64,000 nucleotides of DNA from Tenacibaculum todarodis (GTDB lineage: Bacteria > Bacteroidota > Bacteroidia > Flavobacteriales > Flavobacteriaceae). Location of the stretch: positions 2,048,001 to 2,112,000 of the forward strand of contig NZ_CP018155.1 of the NCBI RefSeq assembly GCF_001889045.1, in the 5' to 3' direction. A program made the translations under genes and the position numbers. Positions 42,466 to 51,410 of this stretch are shown one piece after another. Under the pieces are notes generated by a model. That model was not told the DNA's origin, did no database searches, and worked only from the letters and a program-made list of their open reading frames with translations. Position 1 is the first letter of the stretch; every line of letters begins with the position of its first letter.

Positions 42466-44262
42466 ATGCCAACTCCATTAGAACTTCAACTAAAAACACT
42501 ACCAAATTCACCTGGTGTTTATCAATATTTTGATAAAGACGATGGAATTTTATACGTTGGTAAAGCTAAAAACTTAAAAAAACGTGTTACTTCCTACTTC
42601 ACCAAGAATCACGAAAATGGTAAAACACGTGTTTTAGTAAAGAAAATTGTCAGCATAAAACATATTGTTGTTAATACTGAGACTGACGCATTATTATTGG
42701 AAAACAGCTTAATTAAAAAGCACAAACCTCGTTACAATATTCTTTTAAAAGATGATAAAACATATCCTTGGATTTGTATTAAAAAAGAACGTTTCCCAAG
42801 AATATTTTTAACTCGAAATGTAATAAAAGATGGTTCTGAATATTTTGGACCTTACACTTCCGTAAGAACCGTTAGAGCCTTGCTAGATTTGATAAAAGAA
42901 ATTTATCCGTTAAGAACTTGTGCTTTTGATTTACATCCAGAAAAAATTAGCACAGGAAAATATAAAGTCTGCTTAGAGTATCATTTAGGAAACTGTAAAG
43001 GTGCTTGTGAAGGTTTGCAAACTGAAGGAAATTATCAGCAAGAAATAACAGCAATTAGAAGTATTATTAAAGGGAATTTTAGAGAAACTCTGGCGAAATT
43101 CAAGGAAATGATGTTTGATTTTGCTGAAAAAATGGAATTTGAAGAGGCTCAAAAAATTAAAGAAAAATTAGATTTACTGGCTAATTACCAAGCAAAATCT
43201 ACCGTTGTAAACCCAACGATAAATAATGTAGATGTTTTTTCTATTATTTCTGATGAAACACACGGTTATGTTAACTTTTTTAAGATTGCAAACGGTTCTA
43301 TAATTCAATCTTACACTACAGAAATTAAGAAAAAATTAGATGAATCTGATAAAGAGTTACTAGAACTTTTTATTATTGAAACGCGCCAACGATTCAATTC
43401 TCAATCTAAAGAAATTTATGTTCCTTTTAAGGTTGATGTAGGCGAAAACACAAAAGTAACCGTTCCAAAATTAGGTGATAAAAGGCGTATTGTTGAGTTA
43501 TCAGAAAGAAATGCTAAGTATTATCGCATGGAACAGTTTAAGCAAATAAAAATTGTTGATCCAGATCGTCATGTAAAAAGGATTATGGCGCAAATGAAAA
43601 AGGATTTACGTCTTTCTGAAGAACCAAGACATATTGAATGTTTTGACAATTCTAACATTCAAGGAACCAATCCCACTTCTGCTTGTGTAGTATTTAAAAA
43701 CGGAAAACCGAGTAAGAAAGATTACAGACATTACAATATAAAAACGGTTGAAGGTCCAGATGATTTTGCTTCCATGGAAGAAGTAGTTTACAGACGTTAC
43801 AAGCGTTTACTTGCAGAAGACGAACCTTTACCGCAATTAATAATTATTGATGGTGGAAAAGGACAACTTTCATCTGCTTTAAAAAGTTTAGATATTTTAG
43901 GTTTACGTGGGAAAATTGCGATAATCGGAATTGCAAAACGATTAGAGGAAATTTATTATCCAGGAGATTCGGTTCCGTTGTATTTAGACAAGAAATCAGA
44001 ATCACTTAAAATTATACAATATTTACGTAATGAAGCGCATCGATTTAGCTTAACATTACATAGAAACAAAAGGAGTAAAAGTGCTATTCAATCTGAATTA
44101 GAGCAAATTCCTGATGTTGGCAAGCAAACTATTACAACTTTATTACGTAAATTTAAATCGGCTAAGCGTGTTAAAACTGCTACTTTAGATGAACTTTCTT
44201 CAGAAATTGGTAACGCAAGAGCTAAAAAAGTATACGAATATTTCAACCAAAAAAAGCAATGA
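42466..44262 (+). CDS. uvrC: excinuclease ABC subunit UvrC
   Basis: 598 residues from the ATG at 42466 (the TTG at 42451 lies in the promoter). The GIY-YIG nuclease domain (LPNSPGVYQYFDKDDGILYVGKAKNLKKRVTSYF) is N-terminal, a UvrB-binding UVR segment (KMEFEEAQKIKEKLDLL) is central, and the RNase H-like nuclease (HIECFDNSNIQGTNP, IIDGGKGQLSSA) with helix-hairpin-helix motifs is C-terminal. It makes both incisions in nucleotide excision repair. Its stop overlaps the next start by four bases (ATGA). Confidence 0.97.
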   Translation: MPTPLELQLKTLPNSPGVYQYFDKDDGILYVGKAKNLKKRVTSYFTKNHENGKTRVLVKKIVSIKHIVVNTETDALLLENSLIKKHKPRYNILLKDDKTYPWICIKKERFPRIFLTRNVIKDGSEYFGPYTSVRTVRALLDLIKEIYPLRTCAFDLHPEKISTGKYKVCLEYHLGNCKGACEGLQTEGNYQQEITAIRSIIKGNFRETLAKFKEMMFDFAEKMEFEEAQKIKEKLDLLANYQAKSTVVNPTINNVDVFSIISDETHGYVNFFKIANGSIIQSYTTEIKKKLDESDKELLELFIIETRQRFNSQSKEIYVPFKVDVGENTKVTVPKLGDKRRIVELSERNAKYYRMEQFKQIKIVDPDRHVKRIMAQMKKDLRLSEEPRHIECFDNSNIQGTNPTSACVVFKNGKPSKKDYRHYNIKTVEGPDDFASMEEVVYRRYKRLLAEDEPLPQLIIIDGGKGQLSSALKSLDILGLRGKIAIIGIAKRLEEIYYPGDSVPLYLDKKSESLKIIQYLRNEAHRFSLTLHRNKRSKSAIQSELEQIPDVGKQTITTLLRKFKSAKRVKTATLDELSSEIGNARAKKVYEYFNQKKQ

Positions 44263-46460
44263 GAAAGCTAACTTACTTACTATTACTTGTATCATTTTTT
44301 GTATTTTCTCAAGAACAACCCAAAGTTGGTTTAGTTTTAAGTGGCGGTGGCGCAAAAGGATTTGCTCATATTGGCGTTTTACAAGAATTAGAGAAAGCAA
44401 ATGTGCAAATAGATTATATTGGAGGAACCAGTATGGGATCTATAATTGGCGGATTATATTCTAGCGGTTATTCTTCTGAACAAATACTTGAAATTGTAGG
44501 CAAAACATCTTTTATGCCTTTGCTACGTGATGAAATTCCACGAAGAGAAAAACCCTATTTTGAAAAAGCTCACGGAGAAAAACACGCAATATCTTTACCA
44601 ATTAGAAATAACACAATTGGTCTTCCGTTAGGCTTATCAAAAGGACAAAATGTACTGAATTTTTTAACTGAATTATTAGCCCCAGTTGATGGAATTACGG
44701 ATTTCAAAAAACTACCTATTCCATTTTTTTGTATTGGAACTGATATGGAAACGGGAAATGAAGTACTCATGGAAAAAGGCTCTCTTCCTTTGGCTTTAAG
44801 AGCTAGTGCTTCTTTCCCTTCTTTATTAAATCCTGTTGAAGTTGATGGTAAACTAATTATTGACGGAGGTGTTGTAAATAACTTCCCGGTAGATATTATG
44901 CAGAAAAAAGGCGTAGATATTATAATTGGCGTAAACGTTCAGGGTAATTTATACAATAGAGAAGAATTATCTTCGGTTGCATCAATATTAGGGCAAATAA
45001 TTAATTTTCAGATGTATAAAAAAGCAGATGATCAAATTAAATTAGTAAATATTTATTTACGTCCAGATATTCTTGAGTACAATGTTATCTCTTTTGAAAA
45101 TACGGAAGCTATTATTAATGAAGGAATAAAGGTTGCCAAACCTTATAAAGCTGTTTTTGATAGTATTGCCAAACTTCAAACTATAAAAAGACCGAAAGTA
45201 AAAATTAATCTAAATAAAGAGCCTTTTCTATTAGATAGAATAATAATTGAAGGAAATAAAAATTACTCTAAAAACTACATACTTGGTAAACTATTAATTA
45301 AAGAAGGAGATAGTATTTCTTACAAAGAATTATCAAAAAAAATAAACACACTTACAGCTACCAAAAATTTTGAACGTATAGATTATCATTTTGAGAAATC
45401 GTTTAGTGGAAAAAAATTGGTACTTAAAGTAAAAGAAGATAAAACCAAGTCTTTTTTAAAACTAGGTGTGCACTACGATTTACTTTATAAATCTGGAGTT
45501 TTATTAAATTACAATCATAAAAAATTATTGTTTAAAAATGATGAATTATCAGTTGATGTCGTTGTTGGAGACAGGATTCGCTATAATTTAGAATACTTTG
45601 TAGACAATGGACTACCGTTGAGTTATGGGTTTTCATCAAGATATAATACATTTTCCTCTAATGTGTTTTTTAACACAAATAATATTAATAAGATTGATAT
45701 TAGATATAGAGATTTTACAAATGCATTCTATATACAAACTACTATAGATAAAAAATTTGCTTTTGGTTTTGGAGTAGAGCATAAAAATATTGAAGTATCC
45801 TCAGATACTTTTTTAACCAACAACCAAGACACTTTTTTTGATGACAGCAACTATGTAAATACTTTTGGTTTTTTAAGATTAGATACTTTTGATAAAAGCC
45901 AATTTCCAACAAAAGGCTTCTATGCTAACTTAGGTTTTAAATGGTATATGTGGTCAGATAGAAATGAAATTCTACATAAATTAGATGCATCAGCAGGCGA
46001 TTTTAATCAGTTTTCACAGATAGATGGAACCATTAGCTTTGCTACAACATTTTGGGATAAACTTACCTTGCAATATACTTCTGAAGCTGGTTTTACTCTA
46101 GGCGAAGAGGACTCCGAAGTTTTTGATTATAGACTTGGTAGTTATAATAAAAATTACATTAATACATTTTACCAAATGTATGGTTATGATGTAAGTGAAT
46201 TAACCAACCAAAGTTTTTTACGTTCGGAGCTTGAACTCAGATATCGTTTGTTTGATAAGCATTATGTAACAGGTTTAGCCAACTTTGCTCGTGTAGAAAA
46301 GAATGTTTTTCTTGGAGGAGAATTATTTAAAGACATTAAATCTGGCTATGCATTTGGTTACGGTATAGAAACCCTAGTTGGTCCTGTAGAATTAAAATAC
46401 AGCTGGTCTCCAGATCATAGTGAGCATTATTGGTTGTTTAATCTTGGGTTTTGGTTTTAG
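44259..46460 (+). CDS. patatin-like phospholipase with BamA-type barrel
   Basis: 733 residues. A signal peptide (ending VFSQ) is followed by a patatin domain with the oxyanion loop GGGAKGFAHIG (29-39), nucleophile S58 in GTSMG, and catalytic D202 in DGGVVNNFP. Then come POTRA-like repeats (about 320-395) and an outer-membrane barrel ending in FWF. This is the PlpD/type Vd-like layout, in which the lipase domain may be exposed or periplasmic. Translation is coupled to uvrC. Its last 23 bases overlap the XRE gene on the other strand. Confidence 0.92.
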   Translation: MRKLTYLLLLVSFFVFSQEQPKVGLVLSGGGAKGFAHIGVLQELEKANVQIDYIGGTSMGSIIGGLYSSGYSSEQILEIVGKTSFMPLLRDEIPRREKPYFEKAHGEKHAISLPIRNNTIGLPLGLSKGQNVLNFLTELLAPVDGITDFKKLPIPFFCIGTDMETGNEVLMEKGSLPLALRASASFPSLLNPVEVDGKLIIDGGVVNNFPVDIMQKKGVDIIIGVNVQGNLYNREELSSVASILGQIINFQMYKKADDQIKLVNIYLRPDILEYNVISFENTEAIINEGIKVAKPYKAVFDSIAKLQTIKRPKVKINLNKEPFLLDRIIIEGNKNYSKNYILGKLLIKEGDSISYKELSKKINTLTATKNFERIDYHFEKSFSGKKLVLKVKEDKTKSFLKLGVHYDLLYKSGVLLNYNHKKLLFKNDELSVDVVVGDRIRYNLEYFVDNGLPLSYGFSSRYNTFSSNVFFNTNNINKIDIRYRDFTNAFYIQTTIDKKFAFGFGVEHKNIEVSSDTFLTNNQDTFFDDSNYVNTFGFLRLDTFDKSQFPTKGFYANLGFKWYMWSDRNEILHKLDASAGDFNQFSQIDGTISFATTFWDKLTLQYTSEAGFTLGEEDSEVFDYRLGSYNKNYINTFYQMYGYDVSELTNQSFLRSELELRYRLFDKHYVTGLANFARVEKNVFLGGELFKDIKSGYAFGYGIETLVGPVELKYSWSPDHSEHYWLFNLGFWF

Positions 46461-46716
46461 AAAGATTTTCTAATTCTTGAAAGAAATCTAAAAATGAAAT
46501 TTCTAAAGCGTTTGTAATCTTTAAGATTGTTAAAAGAGAAGTATTAATTTCAGCTCGCTCAATTCTACCAATCTGATTAATAGGAATATCAGCATCATTT
46601 GCTAAATCTTCTTGTGACATTTTTTTTTGAACTCTAAAATATTTTAGTGTATCACCTATATTATTTAAAAAAAGTTCTTCTTGTTTGTTTATCACACACA
46701 AATGTGTGAATAGCAT
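46438..46716 (-). CDS. XRE-family helix-turn-helix regulator
   Basis: 92 residues at most. The HTH lies in LKYFRVQKKMSQEDLANDADIPINQIGRIERAEINTSLLTILKITNALEISFLDFF. The ATG at 46714-46716 gives a 20-residue leader that is poorly conserved in type; a GTG at 46693-46695 is an alternative and would place a perfect palindrome (46695-46708) over the start. It is divergent from the lipoprotein pair that starts at 46844, so it may repress itself and that pair. It overlaps the end of the patatin gene. Confidence 0.82.
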   Translation of the reverse strand: MLFTHLCVINKQEELFLNNIGDTLKYFRVQKKMSQEDLANDADIPINQIGRIERAEINTSLLTILKITNALEISFLDFFQELENLSKTKTQD

Positions 46717-46744
46717 TAATTTTTTATAAACACATATTTGTGTT
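46695..46744. promoter_or_regulatory. two candidate operator palindromes
   Basis: cacaca-aa-tgtgtg (46695-46708) and aacaca-tatt-tgtgtt (46729-46744) share the half-site ACACA/TGTGT with different centres. They lie around the start of the XRE gene and upstream of the divergent lipoprotein gene. Autoregulation is inferred. Confidence 0.45.
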
Positions 46745-46783
46745 ATTTGAATTTTATTTATACATTTAACCAGAAAAATTGTT

Positions 46784-46807
46784 AGAAGACAAGCTATGAT
46801 GTCTTCT
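46784..46807. other. inverted repeat in XRE/lipoprotein intergenic region
   Basis: agaagac (46784-46790) and gtcttct (46801-46807) form a 7-bp stem with a ten-base loop, just before the lipoprotein promoter region. It may be an operator or an RNA hairpin; no T-run follows. Confidence 0.3.
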
Positions 46808-46843
46808 TATTGCTAAAAATTTACTAACTTTAATTTTATTACT

Positions 46844-48481
46844 ATGAAAAAGATTACACGATTTTATCGTATACTTATCTTATTTATTATTCTTTTTGGA
46901 ACCTCATTATTTCTTTGGAATTGTGAAGATGATAATTCTGTTATTGAAAAAGAAGAAATTGGACATCATGATGGTAAACAACCAAATGAAGTGTCATTAG
47001 ATTTCTTTAAAAACACAACAAAAATTTTTAACCTTAAAAAGCATTTAAAAAACAGGCGGAGAGAAGTTGAAAATAATACAATGGAAAGAAATGAAACGTA
47101 TCGCTTTGAAGATTTTGAAATTGATACAACTCTTGTAAAACAATTAGTAATAGAATCTGATAATTCTTCTTTCTCCTTTAAGATTAATTTAAAAGAAAAT
47201 ATAGTAGAAAATGAAACTTATAATTTGCTGATAAGAAAAATAGAAAATGAATGGGTAAGTACAATTTTTTTATTTGTTAAAAACAACGATACCTCAATTC
47301 CTAAAATATTCTCAAGTATCGAAGAAGTTTATAGTGAAAATGGGGTTCCAGATAATTTACAATCTCGCTGGGTTCATTACTTTGGAGAGGTGACTACCTA
47401 CCATTGTACTTATGGAGGAGTTGGGCAAGCATGTTATCAAGGATGTGATGGTTGTCCCGAATATTGTGCTACAACAACAATGACTTATGAAACAATTTTT
47501 GTAGATGATGGAGCTGGAAGTAGCTACACAAACTCATCTAATATTGGTTATTATAACCCAGGAGAAGGAAATGGAACACAAAACCCTGCATGTGAAGCTT
47601 CAACCCAAGGAGATTTAGATGGAGATTGTGCTATACAGCCTTATGAAGAGTGTTTAAGAGATTCAGAAATAATAAATATAAACTCATATAATAATTTAAC
47701 CCCTCGAAATAGAACGGCTATAAGAAATTTTATTAGTCAAAATGGATGCTCTACAGACACCCAAAACTTTGCAGAACTGGCTATTGAAGCACTAGATAAT
47801 GACGGTGTAGATGATGGAGAAGTAGATTTTGAGGATAGAATTATTAATGAATTAATTGGTAGTGCTAAATGTATTTTTAAAAGATTAAAAACTTTAAGTT
47901 TATTTAAAGGTACTATAAAGAAGTTTGAAAATAGTGATTATGATTTAATTATTAGTTACAGACCTTGCAGTAGTGGAGCTTCTCAATGTACTAGCGATGA
48001 GTTTATTGATATTGGAATCATTGAAATGAAATTTCCTGGTGGTTTAAATAGTTCTTATTTAGATTTTGCTGCAACTATTTTGCATGAAGGTATACATGCT
48101 GAACTTTATAAGTATGTGCAGGAAAGAAATAATGGGGTTGATGTAAATGATAGACCAAACTTAATGTATCATTACTTTAATCTTAAAGCAACAGTAGATC
48201 CAATGTTTTTAGATGCTACTGTTCAGCATGAACATATGGCAGATAAATATGTGAAGCCTGTTGCAGAAGCAATTAGAGAATTAGACGGTAATAGATACCC
48301 TTTAGACTATTATTGGGGTTTTGCTTGGGATGGTTTGAGACCTTACGGAATTAATCATTATTTAGATAGTAATAGTGGTAATTATATACCGTTGAATGAT
48401 GCAGGTTTTTCCCAAAAACAAGCTTTAGTTAATTCAACAAGTCCTTTTAATACCCAAACTTTTAATCAGAATTGTAATTAG
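46844..48481 (+). CDS. lipoprotein with HExxH zincin-like motif
   Basis: 545 residues. The N-terminus (ILFIILFGTSLFLWNCEDD) fits a lax lipoprotein signal with Cys near residue 27. A variable first half contains a Cys-rich stretch (YHCTYGGVGQACYQGCDGCPEYC, about 185-207). The C-terminal part has DNDGVDDGEVDFEDRIINELIG, then H414-E-G-I-H418 in TILHEGIHAELYKYV, and QHEHMADKYV about 50 residues later. The pattern suggests a zinc-metalloprotease fold. I recall similar C-terminal domains on Bacteroidota surface lipoproteins, but no characterised member. The next gene follows after six bases. Confidence 0.6.
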   Translation: MKKITRFYRILILFIILFGTSLFLWNCEDDNSVIEKEEIGHHDGKQPNEVSLDFFKNTTKIFNLKKHLKNRRREVENNTMERNETYRFEDFEIDTTLVKQLVIESDNSSFSFKINLKENIVENETYNLLIRKIENEWVSTIFLFVKNNDTSIPKIFSSIEEVYSENGVPDNLQSRWVHYFGEVTTYHCTYGGVGQACYQGCDGCPEYCATTTMTYETIFVDDGAGSSYTNSSNIGYYNPGEGNGTQNPACEASTQGDLDGDCAIQPYEECLRDSEIININSYNNLTPRNRTAIRNFISQNGCSTDTQNFAELAIEALDNDGVDDGEVDFEDRIINELIGSAKCIFKRLKTLSLFKGTIKKFENSDYDLIISYRPCSSGASQCTSDEFIDIGIIEMKFPGGLNSSYLDFAATILHEGIHAELYKYVQERNNGVDVNDRPNLMYHYFNLKATVDPMFLDATVQHEHMADKYVKPVAEAIRELDGNRYPLDYYWGFAWDGLRPYGINHYLDSNSGNYIPLNDAGFSQKQALVNSTSPFNTQTFNQNCN

Positions 48482-48487
48482 AATATT

Positions 48488-49117
48488 ATGAAAGCTACAT
48501 CCTATTTAATTTTAGTAGTCATTTTTTTTTCTTGTCAAAAGGAAAAGATTAGAAACTATGAAGAAGAGAATACTTATCAAATAGTTACTTCTCTATTAGA
48601 TGAATATAAAAGTTATATTGTTTTACCTCCTATGTTAACGAGACCACCAGGTGCCAAAAATCAAAAATTAACAATTCAAGATAGTTTGTGGATTTATAAG
48701 TATCACTACAATCAATTAATAAATAAGAAAACTATTGCTGTAAATAAAAACATATTTGGAGTAGAAAAAAACTATAGTTTTAGAGGTAAATGTAGCATAG
48801 TGGATGATAAATTATTAGAAAAATTCAATAGCTTGAAAGAAAATAAAAAAATTGATGTATCAAAAGTCACTATATATGGAAAAGATACTTTAATTCAATA
48901 TAAAGAAGAATTTAAAAAATTACCATGGAGTGGTTTTAATAAAATGGATTTGTTATTAAATTTTTCAAGAATTGCTTTTAATAAAGAATATAATAAAGCT
49001 ATAATTATAGTAGGAGCTTCTAAAGGACGCTTAAATGGAGTTTCTACTTTATTATACCTAGAAAAAGTTAATTATGTGTGGCAAATTAAATGTCAAAAAG
49101 GGTTGTCTATTTCTTAA
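48488..49117 (+). CDS. unknown lipoprotein paired with HExxH lipoprotein
   Basis: 209 residues with a lipoprotein signal (LILVVIFFSCQKE, Cys near residue 17). The rest is Lys/Asn-rich with several Tyr and no motif I recognise; the C-terminal segment (AIIIVGASKGRLNGVSTLLYLEKVNYVWQIKCQKG) looks like beta-strands. It is six bases downstream of the HExxH lipoprotein gene and ends at a strong terminator, so the two are one unit. A partner or protective protein for the upstream product is possible but only inferred from pairing. Confidence 0.6.
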   Translation: MKATSYLILVVIFFSCQKEKIRNYEEENTYQIVTSLLDEYKSYIVLPPMLTRPPGAKNQKLTIQDSLWIYKYHYNQLINKKTIAVNKNIFGVEKNYSFRGKCSIVDDKLLEKFNSLKENKKIDVSKVTIYGKDTLIQYKEEFKKLPWSGFNKMDLLLNFSRIAFNKEYNKAIIIVGASKGRLNGVSTLLYLEKVNYVWQIKCQKGLSIS

Positions 49118-49120
49118 AAC

Positions 49121-49156
49121 AAAAAAGTCCCGCAACAAATTTGTTGCGGGACTTTT
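49121..49156. terminator. bidirectional terminator
   Basis: A 34-base perfect palindrome (49123-49156) with a GC-rich core gtcccgcaaca and A/T runs at both ends. It serves the lipoprotein unit (+) and the RNase G gene (-). Confidence 0.9.
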
Positions 49157-49177
49157 AATATGATAAAAGTTTGCCTC

Positions 49178-50707
49178 TTATTTACGTTTAATTTTAAACT
49201 TGTAATGTAAATAAGTATAAGCATCACGAGGTATAATAGTAATCCACTTTTTGTGTTGTAAAAACCATCTAAATCTAATAGAATTAATTCCTTTAGTTAA
49301 ATAAGCTGCTATAAAAGGGTGCACATTTAATGCTACCTTTTTATTTTTAGGATTAGAAAGTACTTTTTCTAATTCTGCTTCAATCTTATCTAATAAAACA
49401 ATTGGGGCTTCCACTTGGCCATTTTTATTTGGATTGGCTTCGGTAGTTTTAATGCTCAACTCTGGTCTTACTCGTTGACGCGTTATTTGTACCAAACCAA
49501 ATTTTGTTGGCGGTAATATTTTATGCTTTGTTCTGTCAAAAGACATTTGTTCTTTTAAATGCTGAAATAATTTGTTTCTATTTTCAGCCTTATGCATATC
49601 AATAAAATCAACAACTATAATTCCACCCATATCACGCAATTGTAATTGTCGTGCAACTTCTGTGGCAGAAATCATGTTAACTTCTAATGCTGTGTCTTCT
49701 TGAGAACCTGCTTTGTTAGAACGGTTTCCGCTATTAACATCAATAACGTGTAGTGCTTCGGTGTGCTCTATTACTAAATAGGCACCTTTGCTCATAGAAA
49801 CTGTTTTTCCAAACGATGTTTTTATTTGACGTTCTATCCCATATTTCTCAAATATTGGAGTCTCTGAACGATGAAGTTTTACAATATTTTCCTTTTCGGG
49901 ATAAATTTCTTGTAAATACTCTTTAATTTCTTGTTTCAAATCTTTATCGTTGGTTACAATGTTTGTAAAAGATTCATTCATTACATCTCTTAAGATAGAA
50001 GATGCTCTGTTAAGTTCACTCAATATTTTTGTTGGTGTGTTTGTGTTTGCAATGCGCTTACACATAGTTTTCCAACGCTCTAATGAGTTTTGTAAATCTT
50101 TGTCAAGTTCTGCTACTTTTTTTCCTTCTGCAACAGTTCTTAAAATAACACCAAACCCTTTAGGCCTAATGCTTTTTGCTAATCTTTTTAAACGTTCTTT
50201 TTCTTTTGGATCTTCTATCTTTTGAGATACAGATACTCGATTAGAAAAAGGAACTAAAACTAAATATCTACCAGCTATAGAAAGCTCTGAGCTTAATCTT
50301 GGGCCTTTTGTAGAAATAGGTTCTTTTACAATTTGTACTAATAAGTTTTGACCAGATTTTAGTACGTCGTTAATGCTACCGTCTTTGTTAATGTCTTTCT
50401 GAAATTGAAAGTTCTTTAAAGTGAATTCTTTATACTTACCTGTGCTTACTTTCTTAATAAAACTATTTAAAGATTGTACCTGTGGCCCTAAATCATGGTA
50501 ATGTAAAAAACCATCTTTTGGGTAACCAACATTTACAAAACTGGCGTTTAAACCCGATAATACTTTTCCTATTTTGGCAAGAAAAATATCGCCAACAGAG
50601 AATTTATTATCACTTGTTTCTTTATTTAATTCAATAAGTTTTCCATCTTTTAATAAGGCAAAATCAATATCAGATGCATTTGAACGAATTATTAATTCAG
50701 TTTTCAT
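49178..50707 (-). CDS. rng: ribonuclease E/G family endoribonuclease
   Basis: 509 residues, RNase G size. The S1 domain is embedded near the N-terminus (GDIFLAKIGKVLSGLNASFVNVGYPKDGFLHYHDL). The catalytic core has HVIDVNSGNRSNKAGSQEDTALEVNMISATEVARQLQLRDMGGIIVVDFIDM with the two metal-binding Asp. The Zn-link Cys motif of E. coli RNase E/G is missing (ITRQRVRPELSIKTTEANPNKNG instead), as is the RNase E scaffold tail. It processes rRNA and mRNA. A 147-bp upstream region with three hairpins precedes it. Confidence 0.93.
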   Translation of the reverse strand: MKTELIIRSNASDIDFALLKDGKLIELNKETSDNKFSVGDIFLAKIGKVLSGLNASFVNVGYPKDGFLHYHDLGPQVQSLNSFIKKVSTGKYKEFTLKNFQFQKDINKDGSINDVLKSGQNLLVQIVKEPISTKGPRLSSELSIAGRYLVLVPFSNRVSVSQKIEDPKEKERLKRLAKSIRPKGFGVILRTVAEGKKVAELDKDLQNSLERWKTMCKRIANTNTPTKILSELNRASSILRDVMNESFTNIVTNDKDLKQEIKEYLQEIYPEKENIVKLHRSETPIFEKYGIERQIKTSFGKTVSMSKGAYLVIEHTEALHVIDVNSGNRSNKAGSQEDTALEVNMISATEVARQLQLRDMGGIIVVDFIDMHKAENRNKLFQHLKEQMSFDRTKHKILPPTKFGLVQITRQRVRPELSIKTTEANPNKNGQVEAPIVLLDKIEAELEKVLSNPKNKKVALNVHPFIAAYLTKGINSIRFRWFLQHKKWITIIPRDAYTYLHYKFKIKRK

Positions 50708-50837
50708 AATCTGAAAAGTTTTAACACTACACTTAATTGTGTAGATGGTTTTATTGTAAGGTATGTATATACCGTGCGAGATTGATTTGTGACAATCTCA
50801 ATGTCAATGAACTTTGTTTGTGTCTCGTAATTAAACG
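50708..50837 (-). promoter_or_regulatory. structured 5' region of the RNase G gene
   Basis: Three hairpins can form: gagattg/caatctc (50779-50801), a short one around 50759-50772 (ggtat/atacc type), and ctacac/gtgtag (50730-50747). E. coli rne is autoregulated through 5' UTR hairpins, so a similar feedback is possible here. No protein is encoded in the stretch. Confidence 0.35.
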
Positions 50838-50863
50838 AAAAAGTAAGCTAAAGCTTACTTTTT
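50838..50863 (-). terminator. hairpin at the end of the small basic protein gene
   Basis: aaaaagtaagc with gcttacttttt (stem 11 bp, loop 4) spans the stop codon of the 30-residue gene. On the minus strand a T5 run is part of the stem, so termination efficiency is uncertain. Confidence 0.5.
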
Positions 50864-50947
50864 CTTCTTGTGTCTATTTGCACGAGCTCTTTTCTTACGT
50901 TTGTGTGTAGAGATCTTTGCTCTCTTTCTTTTTTTACCGCTTGGCAT
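50855..50947 (-). CDS. 30-residue highly basic protein
   Basis: MPSGKKRKRAKISTHK followed by RKKRARANRHKKKK: 30 residues, about half of them Lys or Arg. I recall this sequence type as conserved in Bacteroidota, between HU and RNase G genes. Its composition matches small ribosomal proteins or RNA-binding tails, so a ribosome-associated role is plausible but inferred. It is below the usual length cut-off of gene callers. HU lies 41 bases upstream on the same strand. Confidence 0.75.
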   Translation of the reverse strand: MPSGKKRKRAKISTHKRKKRARANRHKKKK

Positions 50948-50988
50948 AATGTTTAATGTTTTAAAACCCTTTTAAAGGTCGGTTGTTA

Positions 50989-51279
50989 TTATTTAACTAA
51001 TACTTTGCTTTTTACTCCTTCTGTAAATGTTTTAGCAGGCTTAAAAGCTGGAATATTGTGTGCTGGAATCTTTATAGTTGTATTCTTCGAAATGTTTCTT
51101 CCTGTTTTTTCTGCTCTTGTTTTGATGATAAAACTACCAAAACCTCTTAAATAAACATTGTCTCCATTTTCTAAAGCACCCTTAACTTCAGTCATAAAAG
51201 CTTCAACAGTTGCTAATACATCTGCCTTTTCAATTCCTGATTTATCTGAAATTTTAGATACGATATCTGCTTTCGTCAT
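50989..51279 (-). CDS. HU-family DNA-binding protein
   Basis: 96 residues with the HU/IHF fold: MTKADIVSKISDKSGIEKADVLATVEAFMTEVKGALENGDNVYLRGFGSF, then the DNA-binding arm RAEKTGRNISKNTTIKIPAHNIPAFKPAKTF. It is a nucleoid protein that bends DNA. The promoter at 51320-51327 shares 21 of 23 bases, from the -7 element into the initial transcribed region, with that of rplU, which suggests joint growth-linked control. The small basic gene and RNase G follow on the same strand. Confidence 0.95.
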   Translation of the reverse strand: MTKADIVSKISDKSGIEKADVLATVEAFMTEVKGALENGDNVYLRGFGSFIIKTRAEKTGRNISKNTTIKIPAHNIPAFKPAKTFTEGVKSKVLVK

Positions 51280-51319
51280 AATATTATATTTTTGTATTTG
51301 TTTTCTTAAAATGCGGGTG

Positions 51320-51327
51320 CAAATATA
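51320..51327 (-). promoter_or_regulatory. -7 element TATATTTG of HU gene
   Basis: Perfect TAnnTTTG on the minus strand, followed by GCACCCGCATTTTAAG. The rplU promoter has GCATCCGCATTTTCAG at the same place. The -33 region (TTTTCGG) is weak. Confidence 0.65.
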
Positions 51328-51410
51328 TGATAATTAATCTATTCCGAAAATGTTTAACATTAAAAAAAACTTAATTTTAAAACGTAATATTGCAACTTTA
51401 ATTTTTAATT

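Noticed and set aside
46438..46716. Type II toxin-antitoxin with the XRE protein as antitoxin
   Set aside because: The adjacent genes are a patatin-barrel protein and long lipoproteins; no small toxin-like ORF was found.
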